Origin: Pseudomonas pisciculturae
GTDB lineage: Bacteria > Pseudomonadota > Gammaproteobacteria > Pseudomonadales > Pseudomonadaceae
Direction: 5' to 3'
DNA: 64,000 nucleotides
Assembly (NCBI RefSeq): GCF_015461805.1
Contig: NZ_JACVZE010000002.1
Location: 124,001-188,000 of the forward strand
In this document: in pieces, positions 45,767-54,778 of the stretch
How positions within the stretch are numbered: the first letter of the stretch is position 1
Layout: the number at the start of each line of letters is the position of its first letter
Translations under genes and position numbers: made by a program
The notes under the pieces: generated by a model
Databases searched by the model: none
Told to the model about the DNA's origin: nothing
The model's input: only the letters and a program-made list of their open reading frames with translations

Positions 45767-47194
45767 ATGCCGAATCGCGTCCCGCTCGATGCCAAGACCG
45801 CCCGCTGGCTCCCCTGGGTGGTGGCGATTGCCTTCTTCATGCAGTCGCTGGACGGGACGATTCTGAACACCGCCTTGCCAGCCATGGCCCGGGACTTGGC
45901 AGAAAACCCACTGCGCATGCAAGGGGTGGTGATCGCCTACATGCTCACCGTCGCCTTGCTGATCCCCGCCTCAGGCTGGATCGCCGACCGCTTCGGCACC
46001 AAAAAAATCTTCTTCGGCGCCATCATGTTGTTCAGCATCGGCTCATTGCTGTGTGCGTTGTCCAGCAGCTTGAGCATGCTGATTGGCGCACGGGTGATCC
46101 AGGGCCTGGGCGGCGCGCTGATGCTGCCGGTCGGAAGGCTCGTGGTGCTACGGGCCTACCCCCGTTCGGAGCTGGTGCGAATCATGGGCTTCATCACCAT
46201 CCCCGGCCTGCTCGGCCCGTTGCTCGGCCCGACCATGGGTGGCTGGATGGTGCAATACCTGACCTGGCACTGGATCTTCCTGATCAACCTGCCGGTGGGC
46301 ATGATCGGCTGCTACGCCGTATGGAAATTCATCCCCGACCTGCGCGGCAGTGAGCGCACGCGCTTCGACGGGGTGGGTTTTCTGCTGTTTGGCGCGGCGA
46401 TGGTGCTGATCACCATCGCCATGGAAGGCCTGGGCGAACTGCACCTGCCGCATTTGCGAGTGATGTTGCTGCTGTTTGGCGGGCTGGCGTGCCTGGCGGC
46501 TTATTGGTTGCGGGCGGGGCATATCGATAACCCGCTGTTTTCGCCGGTGCTGTTCAAGACGCGCACTTTTGCGGTGGGCATTCTGGGCAACCTGTTCGCC
46601 CGTTTGGGCAGTGGCGCGCTGCCGTTTCTGGTGCCGCTGCTGCTACAAGTGGCGCTGGGATATTCGCCGTCGGAAGCCGGGATGAGCATGCTGCCGCTGG
46701 CGGCAGCGGCGATGTTTGCCAAGTCTGTGGCGCGGCCGTTGATTGAGCGCCTGGGCTATCGCATCGTCCTCACGGGCAACACTTTGGCGCTGGGCATGAT
46801 GTTGGCGAGCATGGGTTTGGTCACTGAACAGACGCCCTACCCGCTGCTGCTGGGCATGCTGGCGGTGCTGGGGGCGATCAACTCCCTGCAATTTACCGCG
46901 ATGAACACCGTCACCCTCATCGACCTCGACGACGCTCAGGCCAGCAGTGGCAACAGCTTGCTCTCAGTGGTGGCGCAATTATCCCTCAGCCTTGGCGTGG
47001 CCTGCGCCGGTGCATTGCTTGGCGGGTTTACCGCCGAAACCGGCAACGATGGCGTGGAAAGCGTACTCGGCGCCTTCCAGCTGACCTTCCTCACCGTGGG
47101 CATCATGGCCATGCTGGCGGCGGCGATCTTCCTGCAATTGTCGCCAAAGGACGGCAAACGCGCGGCCAGCCCGGAGCAACATATCGAGCACTAA
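45767..47194 (+). CDS. MFS exporter, DHA2 (EmrB/QacA) family
   Basis: 475 aa with about 14 membrane helices. DHA2 marks near the N-terminus: FFMQSLDGTILNTALPAMA (motif D1) and GWIADRFGTKKIFFGAI (motif A). Starts 38 nt after the rhlA-like stop on the same strand, so probably co-transcribed. MFS exporters also sit in Burkholderia rhl clusters. Export of HAA or a derived surfactant is a reasonable inference; a general drug-efflux role is the alternative. Confidence 0.9.
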   Translation: MPNRVPLDAKTARWLPWVVAIAFFMQSLDGTILNTALPAMARDLAENPLRMQGVVIAYMLTVALLIPASGWIADRFGTKKIFFGAIMLFSIGSLLCALSSSLSMLIGARVIQGLGGALMLPVGRLVVLRAYPRSELVRIMGFITIPGLLGPLLGPTMGGWMVQYLTWHWIFLINLPVGMIGCYAVWKFIPDLRGSERTRFDGVGFLLFGAAMVLITIAMEGLGELHLPHLRVMLLLFGGLACLAAYWLRAGHIDNPLFSPVLFKTRTFAVGILGNLFARLGSGALPFLVPLLLQVALGYSPSEAGMSMLPLAAAAMFAKSVARPLIERLGYRIVLTGNTLALGMMLASMGLVTEQTPYPLLLGMLAVLGAINSLQFTAMNTVTLIDLDDAQASSGNSLLSVVAQLSLSLGVACAGALLGGFTAETGNDGVESVLGAFQLTFLTVGIMAMLAAAIFLQLSPKDGKRAASPEQHIEH

Positions 47195-47231
47195 CAGGCT
47201 TCCCGTCTAGAACTTGCGGGGAAAATCCTGT

Positions 47232-47276
47232 GGGACTGGTACACTGCGCAACATTTTGTTTTGCAGAGCCAGTCCC
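47232..47276 (+). promoter_or_regulatory. Inverted repeat immediately before the DEAD-box helicase start
   Basis: GGGACTGG (47232-47239) and CCAGTCCC (47269-47276) are perfect complements. The right arm ends directly at the GTG start. If the left arm is transcribed, a hairpin would cover the initiation region; if TACACT (47240-47245) is a -10 box, it is instead a DNA element. Confidence 0.5.
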
Positions 47277-48662
47277 GTGACTACCATCGCCACCGCTTTT
47301 AATACTTTGCCCCTGTCCGCCGCCATGCTGGCTAACCTCGACTCGCTGGGTTATGTCGAGATGACGCAGATCCAGGCGCAGAGCTTGCCGGTGATCCTCA
47401 AGGGGCTGGACCTGATTGCCCAGGCCAAGACCGGCAGCGGCAAGACTGCTGCGTTCGGCATCGGCCTGTTGAACCCGATCAACCCGCGTTACTTCGGCTG
47501 CCAGGCCCTGGTGATGTGCCCGACCCGTGAGCTGGCCGACCAGGTCGCCAAGGAAATCCGTCGCCTGGCCCGTGCCGAAGACAACATCAAGGTACTGACC
47601 CTGTGCGGCGGCGTGTCCCTCGGCCCGCAGATCGCTTCGCTGGAGCACGGCGCCCACGTGATCGTCGGCACCCCGGGCCGTATCCAGCAACACCTGCGCA
47701 AGGGTTCGCTGGTACTGGATGGCTTGAACACGCTGATCCTCGATGAAGCCGACCGCATGCTCGACATGGGCTTCTACGACGCCATCGAAGACATCATCAG
47801 CAAGACCCCACCACGCCGCCAGACCCTGCTGTTCTCGGCCACCTACCCAGTGAGCATCAAGCAGCTGGCCTCGAAATTCATGCGTGCGCCGCAGCAAGTG
47901 AAGGCCGAGGCGTTCCACTCCGACGACCAGATCGAACAGCGTTTCTTCGAGATCTCGCCGGAAGAACGCATGGACGCGGTGACCAAGGTACTGGCGCACT
48001 TCCGCCCGGCCTCGTGCGTGGCGTTCTGCTTTACCAAGCAGCAAGTGCAGGAAACCGTCGATCACCTGACGGCCAAGGGCATTTCCGCCGTGGGCCTGCA
48101 TGGCGACCTGGAACAACGCGACCGCGACCAGGTACTGGCGATGTTCGCCAACCGCAGCACCTCGGTGCTGGTAGCCACTGACGTGGCCGCCCGTGGCCTG
48201 GACATTGACGCGCTGGACATGGTGATCAACGTCGAACTGGCCCGCGATTCGGAAATTCACATCCACCGTGTGGGCCGTACCGGCCGCGCCGGTGAAACCG
48301 GCATCGCCATCAGCCTGGTTGCACCGTCCGAAGCGCACCGCGCCCAGGCCATCGAGCAGTTGCAGAAGTCGCCGCTAAACTGGGACCAACTGGACAACCT
48401 CAAGCCGCAAAGCGGTGGACCGTTGTTGCCGGTGATGAGCACGCTGTGCATTGCTGCTGGCCGTAAAGACAAGGTGCGTCCGGGTGACATCCTTGGTGCA
48501 TTGACCGGTGAAGCCGGGATTCCGGGTGCCCAGGTCGGCAAGATCGCAATCTTTGATTTCCAGGCGTTTGTGGCGGTTGAGCGTGGCATCGCCAAGCAGG
48601 CGTTGCAGCGTTTGAATGACGGCAAGATCAAAGGCCGTTCGCTGCGCGTGCGGATCCTGTAA
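47277..48662 (+). CDS. dbpA: DbpA-type ATP-dependent RNA helicase
   Basis: 461-aa DEAD-box protein, the size of E. coli DbpA. Q motif MTQIQAQSLP, motif I AKTGSGKT, DEAD-box motif II variant DEAD in LILDEADRMLD, SAT (LLFSATY), ATDVAARGLD and HRVGRTGRAG. The C-terminal about 75 residues (LCIAAGRKDKVRPGDILGALTGE) form the DbpA RNA-binding domain that recognises 23S rRNA hairpin 92. Start GTG at 47277 gives MTTIATAFNTLPLS; there is no strong Shine-Dalgarno. Confidence 0.93.
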   Translation: MTTIATAFNTLPLSAAMLANLDSLGYVEMTQIQAQSLPVILKGLDLIAQAKTGSGKTAAFGIGLLNPINPRYFGCQALVMCPTRELADQVAKEIRRLARAEDNIKVLTLCGGVSLGPQIASLEHGAHVIVGTPGRIQQHLRKGSLVLDGLNTLILDEADRMLDMGFYDAIEDIISKTPPRRQTLLFSATYPVSIKQLASKFMRAPQQVKAEAFHSDDQIEQRFFEISPEERMDAVTKVLAHFRPASCVAFCFTKQQVQETVDHLTAKGISAVGLHGDLEQRDRDQVLAMFANRSTSVLVATDVAARGLDIDALDMVINVELARDSEIHIHRVGRTGRAGETGIAISLVAPSEAHRAQAIEQLQKSPLNWDQLDNLKPQSGGPLLPVMSTLCIAAGRKDKVRPGDILGALTGEAGIPGAQVGKIAIFDFQAFVAVERGIAKQALQRLNDGKIKGRSLRVRIL

Positions 48663-48690
48663 CACGATCTCCAATTTATCGGAGATCCAT

Positions 48691-48777
48691 GTGGGAGGGG
48701 GCTTGCTCCCGATAGCGGTGTATCAGTACCAGATGTATTGACTGACACACTGCTATCGGGAGCAAGCCCCCTCCCAC
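48691..48777. repeat. REP doublet, head-to-head, 87 bp
   Basis: Starts 29 nt after the helicase stop and ends 43 nt before the flavoprotein start. Confidence 0.95.
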
Positions 48778-48819
48778 ATTTGATTGCATTTCAAATCAGT
48801 ATTTTGTGAGGACACCGTT

Positions 48820-49998
48820 TTGCGCTCGACCGAAGTTGTGATCATTGGCGCCGGCGCCGCAGGCTTGATGTGCGCACTGACCGCCGCCGGGCGCGGGCGC
48901 AAGGTGATGTTGATCGACCACGCCAACAAGGCCGGCAAAAAGATCCTGATGTCCGGCGGTGGCCGCTGCAATTTCACCAACATGTACACCGAGCCCGCCA
49001 ACTTCCTCTCCCACAATGCGCACTTCTGCAAGTCGGCCCTGGCGCGTTATACCCAGTGGGACTTTATCGGGTTGGTGGTCAAGCATGGCGTGCCTTACCA
49101 CGAGAAGAAGCTGGGCCAACTGTTCTGCGATAACAAGTCCAGCGACATTCTCGGCATGCTGCTCGACGAGTGCATTCAGGTCGGCGTGAGCATGCACCTG
49201 GACACCTCGATCGAAGAGATCGCCAAGGTCGACGGCGGCTACCAGTTGCAGACTACCTTGGGCGAGTTGCGTTGCGAGTCGCTGGTCATTGCCACCGGCG
49301 GGCTGTCGATCCCGACCTTGGGTGCCACCGGGTTTGGTTACCAAGTGGCCAAGCAATTCGGTCACGAACTGCTGCCGACCCGCGCAGGGCTTGTACCGTT
49401 CACCATCACCGACCAGCTCAAGGACCTGTGCGGCGAGTTGTCTGGCACTTCAGTGGATTGCCTGGTGAGCTGCAACGACCAGAGCTTTCGCGAAAACATC
49501 CTGTTTACCCATCGTGGCCTGAGCGGGCCGGCGATTTTGCAGATTTCTTCGTACTGGGAATCCGGAGACACGGTGGAGATCAACCTGCTGCCCGACCACG
49601 ACGCCCACACCTGGCTGCAAGAGCAACAGACCGAGCGCCCCAACAGCGAGCTGAAAACCCTGTTGGGCGAGATCTTCACCAAGAAGATGGCCAACCTGCT
49701 GGCGGAGACCTGGTTTGTGTCCAAGCCGATGAAGCAGTACACCCACGCCGAAATCGCCGACATCGCGCAGAAACTCGGCAGCTGGCAGTTGGTGCCGGCA
49801 GGTACCGAAGGCTATCGCACCGCCGAAGTGACACTTGGCGGCGTGGACACGCGGGAAGTGTCATCAAAGACCATGGAATCGCTGAAAAGCCCTGGCCTGT
49901 ACTTTATCGGTGAAGTGCTGGATGTAACCGGCCACCTGGGCGGGTTCAACTTCCAGTGGGCCTGGGCTTCAGGCTACGCGGCGGCGCAGTACGCCTGA
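48820..49998 (+). CDS. HI0933/YhiN-family flavoprotein
   Basis: 392-aa FAD-dependent oxidoreductase of unknown substrate. STEVVIIGAGAAGLMCALTAAGRGRKV is the Rossmann fold; KILMSGGGRCNFTNM and a C-terminal GEVLDVTGHLGGFNFQWAWASG are hallmarks of the HI0933 family. Start TTG at 48820 has GAGGA 7 nt upstream; upstream residues do not match the family. Confidence 0.88.
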   Translation: MRSTEVVIIGAGAAGLMCALTAAGRGRKVMLIDHANKAGKKILMSGGGRCNFTNMYTEPANFLSHNAHFCKSALARYTQWDFIGLVVKHGVPYHEKKLGQLFCDNKSSDILGMLLDECIQVGVSMHLDTSIEEIAKVDGGYQLQTTLGELRCESLVIATGGLSIPTLGATGFGYQVAKQFGHELLPTRAGLVPFTITDQLKDLCGELSGTSVDCLVSCNDQSFRENILFTHRGLSGPAILQISSYWESGDTVEINLLPDHDAHTWLQEQQTERPNSELKTLLGEIFTKKMANLLAETWFVSKPMKQYTHAEIADIAQKLGSWQLVPAGTEGYRTAEVTLGGVDTREVSSKTMESLKSPGLYFIGEVLDVTGHLGGFNFQWAWASGYAAAQYA

Positions 49999-50127
49999 CT
50001 GAAGGATGTACTCGGTCTAAATGTGGTGTGCCTGGGAATAATTTGCTGCCAGATGTGATCGTGACCCTTGCCGTGGCGTCACTGATGGGCCAACTTAACG
50101 GCATCGTCCCGGAAGACCCCAGCCTTC

Positions 50128-52311
50128 ATGTCATCGACCTCGTTCAAGCAGTCCCTGCGCCGTCTCTGGGCGCTGGATAAATTCAGCTACAGCATTCGGG
50201 TGTTCATCGCCCTCACCGGCAGCATGGCGCTGTGCTGGTATCAGGATGAGATGACGCTGCTGATCCCGTTGTTCCTGGGGATTATCGCCAGCGCCCTGGC
50301 CGAGACCGATGACAGCTGGCAAGGCCGCCTCAATGCCCTTGCCGTAACCCTGGTGTGTTTCAGCATCGCCGCGCTGTCGGTGGAATTGCTGTTTCCCTAC
50401 CCCTGGATTTTCGCGATTTCCCTGGCCCTGGCCACCTTCTGCCTGACCATGCTCGGCGCCCTCGGCGAGCGTTACGGGGCGATTGCCTCGGCCACGCTGA
50501 TCCTGTCGGTGTACACCATGATTGGCGTGGACCAGCGCGGCGGCGCGGTCTCGGATTTCTGGCATGAACCGCTGCTGCTGGTGGCCGGCGCTGCCTGGTA
50601 CGGCGCGCTGTCGGTGCTGTGGCAGGCGCTGTTTTCCAACCAGCCAGTGCAACAGAGCCTGGCGCGGTTGTTCCGCGAATTGGGCCGCTACCTCAAGCTC
50701 AAGTCCTCATTGTTTGAACCGATCCGCCAGCTGGATGTGGAGGCCCGTCGCCTGGAATTGGCCCAACAAAATGGCCGTGTGGTCGCTGCGCTGAACGCCG
50801 CGAAAGAAATCATTCTGCACCGCGTGGGCAATGGCCGACCGGGGTCGAAGGTCAGTCGGTATCTGAAGCTGTACTTCCTCGCCCAGGACATCCACGAGCG
50901 CGCCAGTTCCTCTCACTATCCCTACAACGCGCTGGCCGACGCCTTCTTTCACAGCGATGTGCTGTTCCGCTGTCAGCGCCTGCTGCGCCAGCAGGGCAAG
51001 GCGTGCCAGGCCCTGGCCGAATCAATCCAACTGCGCCAACCCTTCATTTATGACGACAGTTTCGCCGAGGCTTTGGGCGACCTGAATGCATCCCTGGAGC
51101 ACTTGCGTATCCAAAGCAACCCGGCCTGGCGTGGCCTGCTGCGCTCGTTGCGCGCCCTGGCGGCCAACCTGTCGACCCTCGACCGCCTGCTGGGAGACGC
51201 CAGCAACCCCGACAGCCTGGCCGATGCCACCGACAGCAACCTGCTGGACCGCGCCCCGCGCAACCTTAAGGAAATGTGGACGCGCCTGCGTACCCAAATG
51301 ACGCCTACGTCTTTGCTGTTCCGCCATGCGCTGCGCCTGTCCCTGGCGTTGACGGTGGGCTATGGCATGTTGCATGCGATCCACGCGTCCCAGGGTTACT
51401 GGATCATCCTCACCACCCTATTCGTGTGCCAACCCAACTACGGTGCCACCCGACGCAAGCTCGGCCAGCGGATCATCGGCACCGCCATCGGCCTGACCGT
51501 GGCCTGGGCGCTGTTTGATCTATTCCCGAGCCCCCTGGTGCAGTCGATGTTCGCCATCGCCGCCGGCCTGGTGTTCTTTATCAACCGTACCACCCGCTAC
51601 ACCTTGGCCACGGCCGCCATCACCTTGATGGTGCTGTTCTGCTTCAACCAGGTGGGCGATGGCTACGGGCTGTTCCTGCCGCGCCTGTTCGATACCTTGC
51701 TCGGCAGTTTGATTGCAGGCCTGGCGGTGTTCCTGTTCCTGCCCGACTGGCAAGGCCGGCGCCTGAACAAAGTGCTGGCCAACACCCTGACCTGCAACAG
51801 CATCTACCTGCGCCAGATCATGCAGCAATACGCGGCGGGCAAGAGCGACGACCTGGCCTACCGCCTGGCCAGGCGCAATGCACATAACGCGGATGCAGCG
51901 CTGTCGACCACCCTGGCGAATATGCTCATGGAGCCGGGACACTTTCGTAAGGAGGCCGATGTGGGCTTCCGCTTCCTGGTGCTGTCGCACACCTTGCTCA
52001 GTTACTTGTCAGGGCTGGGGGCACACCGCGAGACTCAGTTACCGGCCGAGGTGCGTGAGCATTTGATCGACGGGGCGGGTAACACCCTGGCGGCCAGCAT
52101 CGATGAAATTGCCACGGGGCTGGCGAACAAGCAGCCGATTGCGATCCAGAGTGATGCCGAGGAAGCGCTGGCGGCGGATCTGGAGCAGATGCCGGATGAG
52201 ATTGATGAAGGGCAACGGTTGGTGCAGACACAGTTGGCGTTGATTTGTCGGCAGTTGGGGCCGTTGCGTACGCTGGCTGCGCATTTGATCAAAGACACCA
52301 GCGCCGGTTAG
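50128..52311 (+). CDS. YccS/FUSC-family inner-membrane protein
   Basis: 727 aa with two membrane blocks, about 25-160 (YSIRVFIALTGSMALCWY, FLGIIASALAETDDSWQGRL) and about 395-540 (LRLSLALTVGYGMLHAIHASQGYWIILTTLF, QPNYGATRRKLGQRIIGT), and a long cytoplasmic helical region between and after. This is the duplicated FUSC layout of YccS/YhfK. Proposed roles are transport of aromatic acids or similar; the substrate is unknown. Confidence 0.88.
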   Translation: MSSTSFKQSLRRLWALDKFSYSIRVFIALTGSMALCWYQDEMTLLIPLFLGIIASALAETDDSWQGRLNALAVTLVCFSIAALSVELLFPYPWIFAISLALATFCLTMLGALGERYGAIASATLILSVYTMIGVDQRGGAVSDFWHEPLLLVAGAAWYGALSVLWQALFSNQPVQQSLARLFRELGRYLKLKSSLFEPIRQLDVEARRLELAQQNGRVVAALNAAKEIILHRVGNGRPGSKVSRYLKLYFLAQDIHERASSSHYPYNALADAFFHSDVLFRCQRLLRQQGKACQALAESIQLRQPFIYDDSFAEALGDLNASLEHLRIQSNPAWRGLLRSLRALAANLSTLDRLLGDASNPDSLADATDSNLLDRAPRNLKEMWTRLRTQMTPTSLLFRHALRLSLALTVGYGMLHAIHASQGYWIILTTLFVCQPNYGATRRKLGQRIIGTAIGLTVAWALFDLFPSPLVQSMFAIAAGLVFFINRTTRYTLATAAITLMVLFCFNQVGDGYGLFLPRLFDTLLGSLIAGLAVFLFLPDWQGRRLNKVLANTLTCNSIYLRQIMQQYAAGKSDDLAYRLARRNAHNADAALSTTLANMLMEPGHFRKEADVGFRFLVLSHTLLSYLSGLGAHRETQLPAEVREHLIDGAGNTLAASIDEIATGLANKQPIAIQSDAEEALAADLEQMPDEIDEGQRLVQTQLALICRQLGPLRTLAAHLIKDTSAG

Positions 52312-52317
52312 ATCGCC

Positions 52318-52399
52318 ATCGGGGGCAAGCCCCCTCCCACATTCGACTGCATTCCAAAGGGCGTACTGGGTTAAGTGTGGGAGGGGGCTTGCCCGCGAT
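52318..52399. repeat. REP doublet, tail-to-tail type, 82 bp
   Basis: Starts 6 nt after the YccS-like stop; ATCGGGGGC...CCCAC then GTGGGAGGGGGCTTGCCCGCGA. Convergent gene ends flank it. Confidence 0.94.
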
Positions 52400-52415
52400 G
52401 AGGCCCGCAAGAGCG

Positions 52416-53153
52416 CTACATCCCATGTGCCTTCATCAACCGCGCATAACTCCCATCCGCCTTCATCCTGGCGATCTCCCGATCAAACCCAGCCACGATC
52501 TGCTCATGCGCTGGGTTTTTCAGGCTCACCAGGATATGCAGGCTGTTCTCGCTCAACGGCTTGGGCAAAAACTCCACCGCATTGCGCACCCGCGCCGATT
52601 CATGGGACAGGTAATAGCGCGCCACATACTCATCCTCCACCGTCAGCCGCACTCGCTGGGCCGCCAGCATGCGTGCGGCCATGGCGAAGTTGTGCACCGG
52701 GACTTTCTGCAACTGTGCGTCCTGATCGAACGCCGCCGAATAGGCGTAGCCGCGCACCACGGCGATGGGGTAGTCGTGCAATTGCTCAAGGTTCTGGAAC
52801 TCGATGGGGTCATCGCGGCGCTTGATAAAGCGCACACGGTTAAGCAGGTATTCGCCGGAGAACTGCCCCAATTGCGTGCGGGCATCGTCGTACCAGGCAT
52901 TGACCAACACGTCATAACGCCCGTCGCCCACGCCCATCAGCGCACGCGCCCACGGTACCTGTTCAAAGTCACTGGCGTAGCCGGCGCGGGCCAGGGCCGT
53001 GCTGACAATATCGGTCGCCAAGCCACCATTGATCAACGTGGCATCGGTAAAAGGGGGCCAGGCATCGGCGACCAGACGTAAACGCTGCGCTAACGCCGGC
53101 TGGGCCAGCAACAACACTCCAATCAAAGCAACGGCACGAAACAATCGCGGCAT
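52416..53153 (-). CDS. Periplasmic solute-binding protein (SBP family 3-like)
   Basis: 245 aa with signal peptide MPRLFRAVALIGVLLLAQPALA/Q. The mature domain (RLVADAWPPFTDATL, DGRYDVLVNAWYDDARTQL, ARMLAAQRVRLTVEDEYVARYY) is of the amino-acid-binding type 3 fold. No ABC permease or ATPase neighbours, so it may act as an orphan sensor or binding protein. The start at 53153 has AAGGA 9 nt upstream; 33 residues further upstream are not signal-like. Confidence 0.82.
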   Translation of the reverse strand: MPRLFRAVALIGVLLLAQPALAQRLRLVADAWPPFTDATLINGGLATDIVSTALARAGYASDFEQVPWARALMGVGDGRYDVLVNAWYDDARTQLGQFSGEYLLNRVRFIKRRDDPIEFQNLEQLHDYPIAVVRGYAYSAAFDQDAQLQKVPVHNFAMAARMLAAQRVRLTVEDEYVARYYLSHESARVRNAVEFLPKPLSENSLHILVSLKNPAHEQIVAGFDREIARMKADGSYARLMKAHGM

Positions 53154-53329
53154 GCTCAACGTCCTTGGCGGGCCCAGAGGTTCTAACAGTAGCTCAAGAT
53201 TACACAAAGAAACGGTCGGCGAATGCACCCAATGATGGCAAATTGATTTCACTCACAAAAATAACCGATTTAGACACAATCGGCCGCCGCGCTTACTATC
53301 GGCAACAGACACTTATAAGAGATCACGTC

Positions 53330-53782
53330 ATGACAGTCGAATGGGTCTGCAAACATCACACCGATCTGGGCAAGGAACAGCTTTACGCCATCCTGCGCCT
53401 GCGCAGCGAGGTGTTTGTCGTTGAGCAAAAGTGCGTTTACCAGGACATCGACGGGCAGGACCTGGGCGGCGACACCCACCACCTGATGGCCTGGCAGGAC
53501 GACCAATTGGTGGCTTATCTGCGCTTGCTCGACCCCGAATCCCAAGGCGGCGATGTGGTCGTAGGCCGCGTGATCGTGGCGCCGGTGGCGCGGGGCACCG
53601 GGCTGGGGCATCAGATGATGGAAGAGACACTCAAGCAGATTGAAGAAATCTGGCCTGAGACGCCGATTTTTCTGTCAGCTCAGGCGCATTTGCAGGGGTA
53701 TTACGGGCGGTACGGGTTTGTGGTGGCGGGGGAGGAATACCTTGAGGATGATATTCCGCATATAGGTATGCGCCGGGTTTGA
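53330..53782 (+). CDS. ElaA-type GNAT acetyltransferase
   Basis: 150 aa. LRLRSEVFVVEQKCVYQDIDGQD and HLMAWQDDQLVAYLRLL at the start, acetyl-CoA loop VIVAPVARGTGLGHQMM, then SAQAHLQGYYGRYGFVVAGEEY: the ElaA pattern. The start at 53330 (MTVEWVCKHH) begins the domain; the open frame upstream overlaps the divergent promoter region. Confidence 0.9.
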   Translation: MTVEWVCKHHTDLGKEQLYAILRLRSEVFVVEQKCVYQDIDGQDLGGDTHHLMAWQDDQLVAYLRLLDPESQGGDVVVGRVIVAPVARGTGLGHQMMEETLKQIEEIWPETPIFLSAQAHLQGYYGRYGFVVAGEEYLEDDIPHIGMRRV

Positions 53783-53789
53783 GGGCCTC

Positions 53790-53895
53790 ATCGGGGGCAA
53801 GCCCCCTCCCACACTGATTGGGTTCACAAATCTAGATATGTGAATACAGTCAAATGTGGGAGGGGCGGTGCGACGATTCGACTTGCCCCCGATAG
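53790..53895. repeat. REP doublet, tail-to-tail type, with an internal insertion in the right unit
   Basis: Left unit ATCGGGGGCAAGCCCCCTCCCAC is normal. The right unit reads GTGGGAGGGG, then about 16 extra bases beginning CGGTGCGACGATTCG (53867-53882), then CTTGCCCCCGAT. Confidence 0.85.
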
Positions 53896-53919
53896 CGCCA
53901 GTGCAAACACCCACTATCT

Positions 53920-54216
53920 TCAGGGATAACCCAACACCCGCTTCACCGAATCCAGGTTCAACTCAATCCACTTGCGATCAATCGCCCCCCAACTGCGAAT
54001 CCGATACTGCCCCGCATGATTGCGCGCGCCGTCTTCCTGCTCGAACTCACACACAATATCCAAGTCAGCCAAGGCCGCAATGGTGTCCTGCGCCGTACGC
54101 CTGGGCATACCAGTCACCTCGGTCAGCGCCGGCACATTACTGGCCAGCCCGCTGTCGATCAGATACGCCACATACAGACGGCGGTAGAAACTGCTTTTGG
54201 TCTTGCTCACTTCCAT
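53920..54216 (-). CDS. Small winged-helix-turn-helix protein
   Basis: 98 aa. SFYRRLYVAYLIDSGL, then VPALTEVTGMPRRTAQDTIAA as a recognition helix and a wing (FEQEDGARNHAGQYRIRSWG). Looks like a DNA-binding regulator of unknown target. The ATG at 54216 has AAGG 9 nt upstream; a TTG lies 6 nt earlier. The next gene on the same strand is 19 nt away, so they may be co-transcribed. Confidence 0.7.
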   Translation of the reverse strand: MEVSKTKSSFYRRLYVAYLIDSGLASNVPALTEVTGMPRRTAQDTIAALADLDIVCEFEQEDGARNHAGQYRIRSWGAIDRKWIELNLDSVKRVLGYP

Positions 54217-54235
54217 GGTCAATCGCCTTGTGCGG

Positions 54236-54736
54236 TCAGGGCTTGCCCTGCAGGTCGCGATACGTGAGGTACACCCGCAGGTCGAATTCCACCTGATGGT
54301 AGCCCGGCATCATGTATTCACAGAGTTTGTAGAACGCCTTGTTGTGGTCCGACTCCTTGAAGTGCGCCAGTTCGTGTACCACGATCATGCGCAGGAACTC
54401 GGGTGCGGCCTCTTTGAACAACGCAGCAATGCGGATCTCTTTCTTGGACTTGAGGTTAGCGCCCTGCACCCGCGAAATCGTGGTGTGCAGGCCCAGGGCG
54501 CGGTGGGTCAGGTCCAGGCGGTTATCGAACAGCACTTTGTCGATGGCCGGCGCGTTACGCAGGTGTTCCTGCTTCAAGGCCAGGGCGTAAGCGTACAGGG
54601 CCTTGTCGCTCTGCACGGCGTGACGCTCGGGGTAACGTTGTTCCAGATAAGCGCCCAACTGGTCTTTGGCGATCAGTTGGCGCACTTGTTCTTGAAGGGC
54701 CGGGGGGTAGGCCTGGAGGTATTTCAGCGCGGTCAT
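54236..54736 (-). CDS. YgjP-like metallopeptidase (DUF45)
   Basis: 166 aa with MIVVHELAHFKESDHNKAFY, i.e. HELAH plus the downstream His/Glu helix of the YgjP/WLM group of zinc peptidases. No signal peptide; cytoplasmic. Ribosome site before the ATG is weak. Lies 43 nt downstream of the GGDEF-EAL gene on the same strand. Confidence 0.85.
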   Translation of the reverse strand: MTALKYLQAYPPALQEQVRQLIAKDQLGAYLEQRYPERHAVQSDKALYAYALALKQEHLRNAPAIDKVLFDNRLDLTHRALGLHTTISRVQGANLKSKKEIRIAALFKEAAPEFLRMIVVHELAHFKESDHNKAFYKLCEYMMPGYHQVEFDLRVYLTYRDLQGKP

Positions 54737-54778
54737 GGGGTCGGCAACAGGGTTCGAATGGCCGCCAGTGTAGCGAAT

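Noticed and set aside
49999..50127. Small open frame between the flavoprotein and YccS-like genes
   Set aside because: It begins inside one gene and ends in the other, out of frame, with no ribosome site.
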